A stretch of 64,000 nucleotides of DNA from Maribacter litoralis (lineage in GTDB: Bacteria > Bacteroidota > Bacteroidia > Flavobacteriales > Flavobacteriaceae), in the NCBI RefSeq assembly GCF_003075045.1, contig NZ_QCZD01000001.1:1519710-1583709 (forward strand), in the 5' to 3' direction. The position numbers and the translations under genes were made by a program. Below, piece after piece: positions 52,152 to 61,448 of this stretch (within the stretch, counting starts at the first letter, position 1; every line of letters starts with the position of its first letter). The notes under the pieces are model-generated. The model was not told where the DNA came from and searched no databases. It saw only the letters and a list, made by a program, of their open reading frames with translations.

Positions 52152-53501
52152 TTAAAGGAACATTCGTTCTATTTTCGGAATTTCGGAAGGTAAACAACAA
52201 ACCACTACCCTATCGCCTTCTTGTATGTTAAATCCACCCAGCGCAATATGCCCTACTCCGTCTCTTACCACACCACCGATAGTTGCGGCTTTAGGAAAGT
52301 CTAACTCACGAATAGTAGCACCGGTAACTTTAGAGTTTCTTTTTACGATGAACTCCAATATCTCCGCGTTTAAATTATTCAAACGCATTAATGCCACTAC
52401 CTCACCTTTACGAATGTGCCTAAAAATATTGTTGGCCGCTAAAAGCTTCTTATTGATCAAAGTATCTATACCAATGGAATGTGATAGCTGAAAATAATCC
52501 ATATTTTCGACTAAGGCGATGGTCTTCTTAATATACTTTGACTTTGCCACCAAACATGACATAATATTGGTTTCCGAGTTTCCGGTAACTGCAATAAATG
52601 CATCCATAGACTCTAAACTTTCTTCATCTAGCAATTCTACATTTCTTCCGTCACCATTAATAACAAGTGCATTTGGCAACTCATCGGCAAGATCAAAAGC
52701 TTTTTCCTTATTCTTTTCTATCAACTTGACGTTGAACTTATTGGCACAAAGATCCCTAGCAGTCTTATACCCTACTTTACTTCCACCAAGAATCATTACA
52801 TTCTTAATTTCCGCTTTTTTCTTACCGGTTAGTTTATACAACTCATCTACACCTTCCTTTACCGTAATAAAGTATACTTGGTCACCTTCTTTAAAAACGG
52901 TATCACCACGTGGTATAACCGTATATTGGGTTCCAGTACGCTGTAGAGCTATTGGCATGAAGTGTAATTCGGGAAAAATCTTTGCCGCTTCTTTTACCAT
53001 CTTACCTACAAATGGAGCTGATTTCAATAAAGAAACCCCAACCATTATCAATTCGCCCTCTTCAAACTCATAAGTATCGTTAAATGCAGATTTATTCAAC
53101 AACATTTGAATTTCAGTAGCTGCCAAAGCTTCTGGCGATATCAATTCATCGATACCCAAATCTGAAAACCTAAGCAAATCTTTGTTCTTTATAAACTCGG
53201 TGTTCGAGATTCTTGCTATTGTTCGTTTACAACCCAATTGCTTCGCTAACATACATAACGTTAAATTGGTAGTTTCAGATGAAGTTACCGCAATAACAAG
53301 ATCTGAGTTTTGCACTTGCGCATCGTTAAGTACAGCTATAGATGTGGCATCACCTTTTAGCACACGAATATCTAAGTGGTTATCTGCGTAGGCAAGACTC
53401 TCTTTTTTAGAATCGATTAAAGTAATATCCTGTGATTCATAGGATAGCAATTTGGCCAAATGAAAGCCTACTTCCCCAGCACCAGCAATTATAATCTTCA
53501 T
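52152..53501 (-). CDS. trkA: Trk potassium system NAD-binding regulatory subunit
   Basis: 449 residues. Two tandem RCK units, each with a Rossmann fold: IIAGAGEVGFHLAKLLSYE at the N-terminus and MILGGSKVGYKTARDLCA near 237, each followed by a TrkA-C domain (LIMVGVSLLKSAPFVGK; DGVGHIALGGFNIQEGDRV). Cytoplasmic gating ring that binds NAD(H)/ATP and controls TrkH, encoded one base downstream. Divergent from menG with 229 bases between, in which I see only a -7 box for menG. Confidence 0.95.
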   Translation of the reverse strand: MKIIIAGAGEVGFHLAKLLSYESQDITLIDSKKESLAYADNHLDIRVLKGDATSIAVLNDAQVQNSDLVIAVTSSETTNLTLCMLAKQLGCKRTIARISNTEFIKNKDLLRFSDLGIDELISPEALAATEIQMLLNKSAFNDTYEFEEGELIMVGVSLLKSAPFVGKMVKEAAKIFPELHFMPIALQRTGTQYTVIPRGDTVFKEGDQVYFITVKEGVDELYKLTGKKKAEIKNVMILGGSKVGYKTARDLCANKFNVKLIEKNKEKAFDLADELPNALVINGDGRNVELLDEESLESMDAFIAVTGNSETNIMSCLVAKSKYIKKTIALVENMDYFQLSHSIGIDTLINKKLLAANNIFRHIRKGEVVALMRLNNLNAEILEFIVKRNSKVTGATIRELDFPKAATIGGVVRDGVGHIALGGFNIQEGDRVVVCCLPSEIPKIERMFL

Positions 53502-53703
53502 TTATCTTATTAGACCGCTAAATATCAAGCGCAAAATTTCTACTCTTAAACATTATAAATACTTAAAAGTAGTCTTGAAATCAATAGCAATTATTATGGG
53601 GCAAAATTACATAATTAAATTAGTTTATTCTTTATTTTCAATTCTTTAACCTATCAATGGTCAACCTTGGTGGTTAAAAAGGAGTTAAGCATTCACTATA
53701 TCG

Positions 53704-53711
53704 TATATTTG
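53704..53711 (+). promoter_or_regulatory. -7 box (TATATTTG) upstream of menG/ubiE
   Basis: An exact TAnnTTTG match 19 bases before the ATG at 53731, giving a very short leader. Confidence 0.55.
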
Positions 53712-53730
53712 CCAAAAAAATAGCAATAAA

Positions 53731-54468
53731 ATGCCCCAAAAAGTTACGCCATACAAAGATTCTAACCTAGGTAAAAAAGAACAGGTTACTAAAATGTTCG
53801 ACACCATATCTAAAAATTACGACGGATTAAATCGTGTAATTTCTTTTGGCATCGATATTAAATGGCGAAAAAAAGTGGTTGAAATTTTAAAAAAAGAACA
53901 ACCTAACTCTATTTTAGATATTGCTACCGGTACAGGAGACTTAGCCATTGCCCTAACAAAAACAGGCGCCAAAAAAATCGTCGGTTTAGACATCTCACCT
54001 GGTATGCTAGAAGTTGGAAAGGAAAAGGTAACTAACAAAAATTTGGACAGCACCATTGAAATGGTCGTTGGCGATAGTGAAAACCTGGTTTTTGAAAACA
54101 ATACTTTCGATGCCGTAACCGTATCTTTTGGAGTACGAAATTTTGAAACCCTAGAAACCGGTATGGCCGAAATTCTTAGAGTTTTAAAACCAAACGGCAC
54201 TTTAGTTGTTCTAGAAACTTCTGTACCTACCAAGACACCCTACAAACAAGGCTATAGCTTTTACACGAAAAACATTCTTCCTTTAATTGGAAAAATATTC
54301 TCTAAAGATGATTCAGCTTATGGCTATTTGAGTGAATCTGCTTCAGTTTTTCCTCATGGAGAAAACTTCAACAATATTTTACGCGAAATTGGGTTTATAG
54401 ATGTAACGAATAAACCTCAAACATTTGGGGTTGCATCAATTTATGTTGCAAAAAAAGGCAATCTATAA
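53731..54468 (+). CDS. menG: Demethylmenaquinone methyltransferase
   Basis: 245 residues, UbiE/MenG family. Last step of menaquinone synthesis: methylation of demethylmenaquinone. SAM motif [15 protein letters not shown], preceded by the family pattern [21 protein letters not shown] and followed by [29 protein letters not shown] and the C-terminal ASIYVAKK. Bacteroidetes use menaquinone, so MenG fits better than UbiE. It lies 55 bases upstream of porT; this order is common in Bacteroidetes. Confidence 0.96.
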   Translation: MPQKVTPYKDSNLGKKEQVTKMFDTISKNYDGLNRVISFGIDIKWRKKVVEILKKEQPNSILDIATGTGDLAIALTKTGAKKIVGLDISPGMLEVGKEKVTNKNLDSTIEMVVGDSENLVFENNTFDAVTVSFGVRNFETLETGMAEILRVLKPNGTLVVLETSVPTKTPYKQGYSFYTKNILPLIGKIFSKDDSAYGYLSESASVFPHGENFNNILREIGFIDVTNKPQTFGVASIYVAKKGNL

Positions 54469-54523
54469 GATTCGCCGGTCTTTCAATATTTATTTGACGT
54501 TTTACAATCGTAAACCAGCATTT

Positions 54524-55216
54524 ATGAAAAAGTGGTTTTTAGTGCCCCTAACGTTGTTGATAACGAATTTAATGAGCGCTCAATTTAATGAGAGCCCTAT
54601 TTTGAATAAACAAAACGAAGATAAAAAACTCTTAAACTGGGGTTATTTCTTGGGTTTAAACCAATATGATTTTAAAATTGAATACAAGGAAAACGCTAGG
54701 GATATATTGGTAAGCAAAAGTTTTGGTTTTAATGTAGGATTGATAGGAGAATTGCGCCTAAACGAATTTTTTGATGTCCGTTTTGAACCGGGTTTGCATT
54801 ACGGAACAAGATTAATGGGGTTTCCTGGTTTTGATGATGAACGAGATGCCATAAGAGAAATCAAGTCTACCTATATTAACTTTCCTGTCCTTATCAAAGC
54901 AAGCACACGCAGATTTGGAAACTTCAAACCCTTTTTGTTGGCAGGCGGCTCACGAAGTTTAAACCTGGGCAGTAACGAAGAAAGTCTAGACGACAATAGC
55001 TCTGGAACTTTTAGAATGAAAAAATGGGTGTACAACTATGAACTTGGCTTTGGTATAGATTTCTATTTAGAGTATTTTAAATTCACCCCTTCTATACGTG
55101 GTGTTTTTGCTCTTACAGACGAACTAGTGCCTGATCAAGATCCCAATAGCCCATGGACCGGTAATATTGAATCTCTGAAAACCCGAGGTATTTTTATCAA
55201 CTTTACTTTTGAATAG
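54524..55216 (+). CDS. porT: PorT family outer-membrane beta-barrel protein (type IX secretion)
   Basis: 230 residues from ATG 54524, where the signal peptide MKKWFLVPLTLLITNLMSA begins; the longer frame, overlapping menG, lacks a signal. The mature part (LLNWGYFLGLNQYDFKIEY, FFDVRFEPGLHYGTRLMGF, FLLAGGSRSLNLG, NYELGFGIDFYLEYFKF) matches PorT/SprT, an eight-stranded barrel required for T9SS secretion and gliding. It ends with the typical aromatic strand (FINFTFE). Position after menG and before tamL and the RNA methyltransferase matches the usual neighbourhood. The stop codon is the first unit of the 7-base repeat array. Confidence 0.9.
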   Translation: MKKWFLVPLTLLITNLMSAQFNESPILNKQNEDKKLLNWGYFLGLNQYDFKIEYKENARDILVSKSFGFNVGLIGELRLNEFFDVRFEPGLHYGTRLMGFPGFDDERDAIREIKSTYINFPVLIKASTRRFGNFKPFLLAGGSRSLNLGSNEESLDDNSSGTFRMKKWVYNYELGFGIDFYLEYFKFTPSIRGVFALTDELVPDQDPNSPWTGNIESLKTRGIFINFTFE

Positions 55217-55352
55217 CAATTAGCAATTAGCAATTAGCAATTAGCAATTAGCAATTAGCAATTAGCAATTAGCAATTAGCAATTAGCAATTAGCAATTAG
55301 CAATTAGCAATTAGCAATTAGCAATTAGCAATTAGCAATTAGCAATTAGCAA
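55215..55352. repeat. 19 exact copies of AGCAATT plus a partial copy
   Basis: Starting one base into the porT stop codon (TAG), the heptamer AGCAATT is repeated without error 19 times (55215-55347), then AGCAA. Every frame on both strands contains stop codons, so it is noncoding. The unit is not self-complementary, so it does not form a hairpin. The rest of the gap to 55498 (AT-rich) shows nothing recognised. Confidence 0.97.
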
Positions 55353-55498
55353 AAGATAAATTTTTCTATTCACAATACCTAGTTAATTTCTAATCACAAG
55401 CGAAATGCTTTGCTGTTATCAGCTCTGGTGGTTTTTAACTCAATATTTTCAATAATGGAAAAGTGTTCCTAAAACCTTTTGGAAAATATTTCGTTCAG

Positions 55499-56218
55499 CT
55501 ACCTTCTAATTTCATGAAGTAAGATTGCCGTAGCAGAGGCTACGTTTAAACTTTCTGTAGTTTCTCCACCAAATTGCGGTATTGTCAATCTATCTGTACA
55601 GAGTTCTGCAATAGCATCTGAGACTCCTTTACCCTCGTTTCCCATTACCATAATTCCCTTTTCTGGCAACTTGGTCGTATTCACATTATCACCATCCATA
55701 AAAGTCCCGTAAATTGGTAATTGGGATGAACCTAAAAATGCATCAAGAGGCGTATATTGAATGTTTACCCGTGTGATAGACCCCATAGTCGCTTGCAATA
55801 CTTTCGGGTTATAGCAATCTACCGTATCCGTAGAACAAATAATATCACTTATACCGAACCAATCGCATAATCTAATAATAGTTCCTAAATTGCCCGGATC
55901 CTGAACTCCGTCAAGCGCCAATACCCAATCAGAAGTAATATTTCCTGTTTGTTTAGGAATATAAAACACCCCAAGGTATCCGTTAGGATTCTTAAGTCCG
56001 CTCATTTGACTCAATTCTCTCGATGTTATTTTTATAACCTGAGTTCCTTCAACCTCTAAACCATCAGGATCAACGGCAAACAATTTGTATTGTTTCATGT
56101 TGGAATTCACTACTTCTTCCACCGTCTTTTTTCCTTCAACCACAAATAGTCCGTGCTCATTTCGGCACTTTTTTTGCTGTAGACTTTTGATAAGTTTCAA
56201 TTCACTTTTGACAACCAT
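55499..56218 (-). CDS. TrmH/SpoU family RNA 2'-O-methyltransferase
   Basis: 239 residues. SPOUT-fold rRNA or tRNA methyltransferase. The N-terminal substrate-binding domain (ELKLIKSLQQKKCRNEHGLFVVEG) precedes the three SpoU motifs: DGVQDPGNLGTIIRLCDWFG, IMVMGNEGKGVSDAI and LNVASATAILLHEI. The target nucleotide cannot be read from sequence. It is divergent from tamL with about 24 bases between starts, so promoters overlap the coding region of one or the other. Confidence 0.94.
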   Translation of the reverse strand: MVVKSELKLIKSLQQKKCRNEHGLFVVEGKKTVEEVVNSNMKQYKLFAVDPDGLEVEGTQVIKITSRELSQMSGLKNPNGYLGVFYIPKQTGNITSDWVLALDGVQDPGNLGTIIRLCDWFGISDIICSTDTVDCYNPKVLQATMGSITRVNIQYTPLDAFLGSSQLPIYGTFMDGDNVNTTKLPEKGIMVMGNEGKGVSDAIAELCTDRLTIPQFGGETTESLNVASATAILLHEIRR

Positions 56219-56242
56219 TCAAATAATGTATTTTTGATTTCT

Positions 56243-58837
56243 ATGAGGATGGCACTTTGCTCCAAAAACATCATGGCTAAAATAAGCTTATTATCCCTAC
56301 TGGCAATAGTCTTGTTATCCTGTAACTCGCTAAAGAAGGTTGAGGATGATGAACTCTTGGTGATTAAAAATGCGATATATGCCGATTCCATCAAAGTAAA
56401 CAACGAAGAATTGGAAAGTCTTGTTTATCAAAAACCCAATTCTACCGTACTCGGATTCCCTTTAAGATTAAACCTATACAATCTTGCCAAAGAGAATCCA
56501 GATTCTTCATACAACGCTTGGCTTTATAGAAAAGAGAATAGAAAAAAGAGACTTGACAAACTACTTTCTGAAAAACAAGTTGAACGCTTAGGTGAATCAT
56601 TTTTGGTAAAAGGACTTAGTAATTGGTTAAAGGATATAGGAGAAAAACCCACTATTTTAGACACTACCAAAACACGATTAAGCTTAGCAAAACTTAGTGC
56701 TTATTACCAAAGTAAAGGGTATTTTACCAACAACACTACCTATGAAATTGATAGTGCTCGACACAAAAAAGCCAAAGTCAACTATCATATAGAATTGGGC
56801 GACCCATTTATGATAGACTCCCTTAGAAACAACATTTCATCTAAGGCTATAGATTCATTATACTTTTTAAATGCGGAAAACTCATTAATTAAAGAAGGGC
56901 AACAATTTGACCTATCTAATTTTAATGGAGAACGCGAACGACTAACGGGAATCTTCAGAAATAACGGAATTAGAAATTTTCAAGAAAGCTCAATTACATT
57001 CGACATTTTAAGAGATACCACAAGGGCATCCGACGATCAAAAAATGAACATTACCCTCAATATCGGTGACCTAAAGACCAGGGGAGAAAACGAAGTAACC
57101 ACATCTGAATATAAGGTTGAAAAAATCAATAAAATCAATATTTATACCGATTACCTTTCTACCAATACACAAGATTCACTCTACACCATAGATTACCAAG
57201 ACTACACTATTCACTACTCCAAAAATTTTGACATTAAGCCCAAGACATTGGCAAATGCCATATTTTTTAAAAAGGATAGTATTTACAGGGATGTAGACAA
57301 AATAAGAACCTCTAGACAATTGAATGCTTTAAACGTTTTTAAGTATCCAAACATTATTTTTGAGACAGATAGCTTGGGCAATGAGGTAAACACCAATATT
57401 TATTTAGCTCCAAAAACTAAATATTCATTGGGTACAAATTTTGAAGTAAGCCGCTCTAATTTACGCCGATTAGGTATTGGTCTGGGTACCACCCTTTTAA
57501 TTAGAAATATATTTAAAGGAGCTGAAAATTTAAGTATTTCTGCAAATGGTTCATACGGTTTGCTAAGCAGTAATACTTTTGAAGCAAATTATTTCTCGGA
57601 ATTTGGCGGAGACATATCTTTAGATTTTCCCAGAATATGGTTTCCTTTTATCAATACCTCTAAAATTATACCTAATTATACCTTGCCAAAAACCAGAATC
57701 GCCATTGGTACTAATTTTCAAAACAATATTGGTTTAGACAAGCAGACCTTTAATACCGTATTAGGCTACAATTGGGTGCCTAGTGATTTTGTAAACCACG
57801 AAGTTGAATTATTGAACATTCAGTTTGTTAGAAACGTAAACAGTAATCGCTTTTATAATGTTTATACCAACACCTATGAGCTTTTAGATGATATTGCAGA
57901 TTCTTACGAAGATGCCACACTCTACCCAGAACTTGCAGAATATTTTGAAACCGGTGATAGCGACGATGAATTAAACTTAATTATACCCTCTGGTACTACA
58001 GGGTTTACGAATGCCGTACTCAATGAGGAGGTTAGCGCTACAACCGATGATTACGACGATGTAAACACAATTGAAGAAAGAAGAATTAGGCTTACCGAAA
58101 ACAATTTAATTTTCGCTTCTAACTACACTTTCAATAAAACCAATAGAACAGGTATTCTTGATAATACTTTTTATCAATTTCGCTGGAAAATCGAAGGAGC
58201 CGGTAATGTACTTTCCGCATTCTCCACATTTATTCCGTTCAACAAAAATGATGATGATCAACTGTTGGTTTTCGGTGTACCCTTTTCCCAGTATATAAAA
58301 AATGAGTTTGAATATATTAAATACTGGGACCTTTCTCGATCAAACGTACTAGCGGCAAGGACATTTTTTGGTATTGCCATTCCTTATGGAAATTCTGACA
58401 ACATTCCCTTTGTTCGTAGTTATTTTGGTGGGGGATCAAATGATAACCGGGCATGGTTTCCATATTCATTGGGACCCGGAAGCACATCGGCAGTTAACGA
58501 TTTTAACGAGGCCAACTTAAAAATTGCTTTAAACCTAGAATATAGATTCCCCATTGCAGGCGATATCAACGGAGCTATTTTTGCCGATGCAGGAAACATA
58601 TGGAATGTACTAGATAATGTAGAAGATCCAGATGCTACTTTTGACGGTCTTAAATCATTAAAAGATATTGCCTTGGGTACGGGCGTTGGACTCAGATATG
58701 ATTTCACCTACTTCTTATTTCGATTAGATTTAGGTTTTAAAACCTACAACCCTGCTGAAATTCAGTCTAAACGATGGTTTAGAGATTATAATTTCGCAAA
58801 CTCTGTTTTGCAAATTGGCATCAACTATCCTTTTTAA
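56243..58837 (+). CDS. tamL: TamL-type BamA family outer-membrane lipoprotein
   Basis: 864 residues when started at ATG 56243; ATG 56273 would give 854 and also retains the lipoprotein signal (AIVLLSC). POTRA-like repeats fill residues ~30-370 (VNNEELESLVYQKPNSTV, AYYQSKGYFTNNTTYEID, NALNVFKYPNIIFETD). A 16-strand barrel of Omp85 type follows, with RSYFGGGSNDNRAWFP (the conserved (V)RGF-like loop region) and LEYRFPIAGDINGAIFADAG and an aromatic C-terminus (QIGINYPF). In Bacteroidetes TamL works with TamB in outer-membrane assembly. Neighbour of porT and an RNA methyltransferase. Confidence 0.92.
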   Translation: MRMALCSKNIMAKISLLSLLAIVLLSCNSLKKVEDDELLVIKNAIYADSIKVNNEELESLVYQKPNSTVLGFPLRLNLYNLAKENPDSSYNAWLYRKENRKKRLDKLLSEKQVERLGESFLVKGLSNWLKDIGEKPTILDTTKTRLSLAKLSAYYQSKGYFTNNTTYEIDSARHKKAKVNYHIELGDPFMIDSLRNNISSKAIDSLYFLNAENSLIKEGQQFDLSNFNGERERLTGIFRNNGIRNFQESSITFDILRDTTRASDDQKMNITLNIGDLKTRGENEVTTSEYKVEKINKINIYTDYLSTNTQDSLYTIDYQDYTIHYSKNFDIKPKTLANAIFFKKDSIYRDVDKIRTSRQLNALNVFKYPNIIFETDSLGNEVNTNIYLAPKTKYSLGTNFEVSRSNLRRLGIGLGTTLLIRNIFKGAENLSISANGSYGLLSSNTFEANYFSEFGGDISLDFPRIWFPFINTSKIIPNYTLPKTRIAIGTNFQNNIGLDKQTFNTVLGYNWVPSDFVNHEVELLNIQFVRNVNSNRFYNVYTNTYELLDDIADSYEDATLYPELAEYFETGDSDDELNLIIPSGTTGFTNAVLNEEVSATTDDYDDVNTIEERRIRLTENNLIFASNYTFNKTNRTGILDNTFYQFRWKIEGAGNVLSAFSTFIPFNKNDDDQLLVFGVPFSQYIKNEFEYIKYWDLSRSNVLAARTFFGIAIPYGNSDNIPFVRSYFGGGSNDNRAWFPYSLGPGSTSAVNDFNEANLKIALNLEYRFPIAGDINGAIFADAGNIWNVLDNVEDPDATFDGLKSLKDIALGTGVGLRYDFTYFLFRLDLGFKTYNPAEIQSKRWFRDYNFANSVLQIGINYPF

Positions 58838-58852
58838 GTATAATTGTTTTAT

Positions 58853-58860
58853 TACTTTTG
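58853..58860 (+). promoter_or_regulatory. -7 box (TACTTTTG) upstream of fbaA
   Basis: Exact TAnnTTTG match, 38 bases before the fbaA ATG at 58899. Confidence 0.5.
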
Positions 58861-58898
58861 TTTTTCATTTTTTAAAGAAACTAACATACCACATAATT

Positions 58899-59966
58899 AT
58901 GGCTCACAACATAAAACCGGGAGTTGCTACCGGAGATGAAGTTCAAGCAATTTTCAACTACGCAAAAGAAAAAGGATTTGCACTACCTGCAGTTAACGTT
59001 ATAGGGTCTGACACTATCAATGGTGTTCTAGAAACCGCTGCAAGTTTAAACGCTCCTGTTATTATACAATTCTCTAATGGTGGGGCTCAGTTCAATGCTG
59101 GTAAAGGTCTTTCTAACGACGGTCAACAAGCTGCTATTTTAGGTGCTGTTGCCGGTGCAAAACATGTACACCAATTAGCGGAAGCTTATGGAGCTACGGT
59201 AATTTTACATACAGACCACTGCGCTAAAAAACTTTTACCTTGGATCGATGGTCTTTTAGATGCCAGTGAAAAACATTTTAAGGAAACGGGCAAATCTTTG
59301 TTCAGCTCTCATATGATCGATCTTTCTGAAGAGCCTTTAGAAGAAAACATTGAAATCTGTAAAGGATATTTAAAGCGCATGAGCAAAATGAACATGACGT
59401 TAGAAATCGAATTAGGTATTACAGGTGGTGAAGAAGATGGTGTTGACAATTCTGATGTAGATGATTCTAAATTATATACACAACCAGAAGAGGTAGCCTA
59501 CGCATACGAAGAGCTTTCTAAAGTAAGCCCTAGATTTACAATTGCCGCTGCATTTGGAAATGTTCATGGTGTATACAAGCCAGGTAACGTAAAATTGACC
59601 CCGAAAATCCTTTTAAACTCTCAAGAGTATATTTCTAAAAAATATGGTGTAAAAAACAATCATATTGATTTCGTTTTTCACGGTGGATCTGGTTCTACAG
59701 TAGAAGAAATCAGAGAGGGCATTAGCTACGGAGTTATAAAAATGAATATTGATACAGATTTACAGTACGCCTTTTTAGCAGGTGTTCGTGATTATGTTCA
59801 AGACAACAAAGATTATTTACAAGCTCAAATTGGTAACCCAAAAGGTGCCGATGAGCCTAACAAAAAATTCTACGACCCAAGAGTTTGGTTGAGAAAAGGG
59901 GAAATCTCTTTTATTGAGCGTTTGAAAAAAGCATTTGAAGATTTAAATAACGTTAATACGTTATAA
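58899..59966 (+). CDS. fbaA: Class II fructose-bisphosphate aldolase
   Basis: 355 residues from ATG 58899; the longer frame includes the end of tamL and is rejected. Zinc enzyme splitting fructose-1,6-bisphosphate into two trioses. Zn-binding HTDHCAKK at 104-111, LEIELGITGGEEDGVDN, AAFGNVHGVY and the phosphate-binding HGGSGST and MNIDTD are all present. Class IIA (E. coli FbaA-like). It is 28 bases before accD; the two and the lipoprotein gene probably form one transcript. Confidence 0.97.
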   Translation: MAHNIKPGVATGDEVQAIFNYAKEKGFALPAVNVIGSDTINGVLETAASLNAPVIIQFSNGGAQFNAGKGLSNDGQQAAILGAVAGAKHVHQLAEAYGATVILHTDHCAKKLLPWIDGLLDASEKHFKETGKSLFSSHMIDLSEEPLEENIEICKGYLKRMSKMNMTLEIELGITGGEEDGVDNSDVDDSKLYTQPEEVAYAYEELSKVSPRFTIAAAFGNVHGVYKPGNVKLTPKILLNSQEYISKKYGVKNNHIDFVFHGGSGSTVEEIREGISYGVIKMNIDTDLQYAFLAGVRDYVQDNKDYLQAQIGNPKGADEPNKKFYDPRVWLRKGEISFIERLKKAFEDLNNVNTL

Positions 59967-59994
59967 CATTTAGGATAACCAAAAAATGGATGAA

Positions 59995-60870
59995 ATGACG
60001 GCTTGGTTTAAAAGAAAAGAAAAAGGTATTCAAACCTCTACCGAGGAAAAGAAAGACACACCTAAAGGCTTGTGGTACAAATCGCCCACTGGCAAAATTG
60101 TTGAGTCAGACGATCTTGCAAAAAACTTTTATGTTAGCCCCGAAGATGATTACCATGTAAGAATTGGTAGTAAAGAATACTTTGAAATTTTGTTCGATGA
60201 CAATAAATTCACCGAACTTGACGAAAAGCTTTCTTCTAAAGACCCATTAAAATTTGAGGATACCAAAAAATATGGTGAGCGTTTAAAAGCCGCACAGAAA
60301 AAAACAGGATTGAAAGATGCTGTTAGAACTGGTTTTGGCAAGTCATATGGTAAAAACATAGTAATCTGCTGTATGGATTTTAAATTCATTGGTGGATCAA
60401 TGGGTAGTGTAGTCGGCGAAAAGATTTCTCGCGGTATAGATTATGCCATTAAAAAGAAAGTTCCATTTATGATGATTTCAAAATCTGGTGGTGCTCGTAT
60501 GATGGAAGCTGCACTTTCATTAATGCAATTGGCTAAAACGTCGGCTAAATTAGCTCAATTATCAGAGGCTGGTTTACCTTATATATCGCTTTGTACAGAT
60601 CCAACAACCGGTGGTACCACTGCATCATATGCCATGTTAGGCGATATCAATATTGCTGAACCAGGAGCGTTAATAGGTTTTGCTGGACCAAGAATTGTAA
60701 AAGACACCACTGGTAAAGATTTACCGGAAGGTTTTCAGTCTTCAGAATTTTTATTGGAACACGGCTTTTTAGATTTTATTTCACATAGAAGGGATCTAAA
60801 GAAAAAAGTGAACTTATATATTGACTTAATTCAGAACAACCCCGTTAGAGCAGAAAAAGCAACAGCGTGA
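59995..60870 (+). CDS. accD: Acetyl-CoA carboxylase carboxyltransferase subunit beta
   Basis: 291 residues from ATG 59995 ([11 protein letters not shown]), chosen because the family begins M-x-WFKR; ATG 59986 would add three residues. With AccA it transfers carboxyl from biotin to acetyl-CoA, the first step of fatty acid synthesis. Carboxyltransferase motifs: [47 protein letters not shown] and [13 protein letters not shown]. The N-terminal zinc ribbon region is present but all four cysteines are replaced (KSPTGK and YVSPEDDYH), so no zinc is bound there. The downstream lipoprotein gene overlaps the stop. Confidence 0.95.
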   Translation: MTAWFKRKEKGIQTSTEEKKDTPKGLWYKSPTGKIVESDDLAKNFYVSPEDDYHVRIGSKEYFEILFDDNKFTELDEKLSSKDPLKFEDTKKYGERLKAAQKKTGLKDAVRTGFGKSYGKNIVICCMDFKFIGGSMGSVVGEKISRGIDYAIKKKVPFMMISKSGGARMMEAALSLMQLAKTSAKLAQLSEAGLPYISLCTDPTTGGTTASYAMLGDINIAEPGALIGFAGPRIVKDTTGKDLPEGFQSSEFLLEHGFLDFISHRRDLKKKVNLYIDLIQNNPVRAEKATA

Positions 60871-61352
60871 AACCATTAGTATTTACCATACTTTCGTTTT
60901 GGTTTTTATGCTGTTCTACAGATAAGGAAAAAATGCTCGCCGATGAATCAGATTCGGCGAGCATTTTTAATTTTGAAGCAAAGATTACCGATGTCAGTTT
61001 TTCTGGAGAACCTAATATCTATACCATCAGCACAACAATTTCGAGCCCTGATACAGGATGTGATCAATATGCCGATTGGTGGGAAATTTTAGATTTGGAG
61101 GGTAACTTAATTTACCGAAGAATTCTCACTCACAGTCATGTTGAGGAACAACCCTTTACAAGATCAGGTAACAAAATCACCCTAGCTAGTAGTACCGAGG
61201 TATATATTCGTGTTCACATGAACACTACAGGTTATTCATCTGCCGTGCAAAAAGGAACTATTGAAACAGGATTTTCTGCAGCAGAATTAAGCGCTGCATT
61301 TGCCAATGATTTAGAGAACCAACAACCGTTACCTACTGGGTGCACTTTTTAA
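60867..61352 (+). CDS. Lipoprotein of unknown function, overlapping accD
   Basis: 161 residues; GTG start at 60867 overlaps the accD stop (GTGA). Short signal peptide with lipobox FLCC (Cys16 or its neighbour), a low-complexity linker ([18 protein letters not shown]), then a beta-rich domain of ~120 residues with two cysteines far apart ([17 protein letters not shown]) that could form a disulfide. The first 35 codons contain a perfect 15-bp terminator-like hairpin. I do not recognise the domain. Coupled translation with accD is implied by the overlap. Confidence 0.8.
   Translation: MKPLVFTILSFWFLCCSTDKEKMLADESDSASIFNFEAKITDVSFSGEPNIYTISTTISSPDTGCDQYADWWEILDLEGNLIYRRILTHSHVEEQPFTRSGNKITLASSTEVYIRVHMNTTGYSSAVQKGTIETGFSAAELSAAFANDLENQQPLPTGCTF
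60929..60968. terminator. Terminator-like 15-bp hairpin inside the lipoprotein coding region
   Basis: AAAAATGCTCGCCGA-(10)-TCGGCGAGCATTTTT is perfectly paired with a five-base A/T flank on each side, exactly the form of the other terminators here. It lies at codons 21-34 of the lipoprotein gene, just after the accD stop. It would end most transcripts from accD and limit expression of the lipoprotein. Confidence 0.72.
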
Positions 61353-61386
61353 ATAAAATATAGAATAAACATTTCAAAAAAATCAC

Positions 61387-61394
61387 TACCTTTG
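61387..61394 (+). promoter_or_regulatory. -7 box (TACCTTTG) upstream of rpsO
   Basis: Exact TAnnTTTG match, 54 bases before the rpsO ATG. Confidence 0.6.
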
Positions 61395-61448
61395 CGCCCT
61401 GATTGAAAAACAATCACATACATAAAAATCATTTAAAATAATATTGGA

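Noticed and set aside
54425..54523. Upstream start of porT overlapping menG
   Set aside because: It lacks a signal peptide, whereas ATG 54524 begins a clear one.
55215..55352. CRISPR array or origin iterons
   Set aside because: Units are contiguous 7-mers without spacers and no cas, rep or dnaA gene is near; no DnaA boxes were recognised.
57000..58000. tamL as a frame broken by low complexity
   Set aside because: The frame is continuous with POTRA and barrel features throughout.
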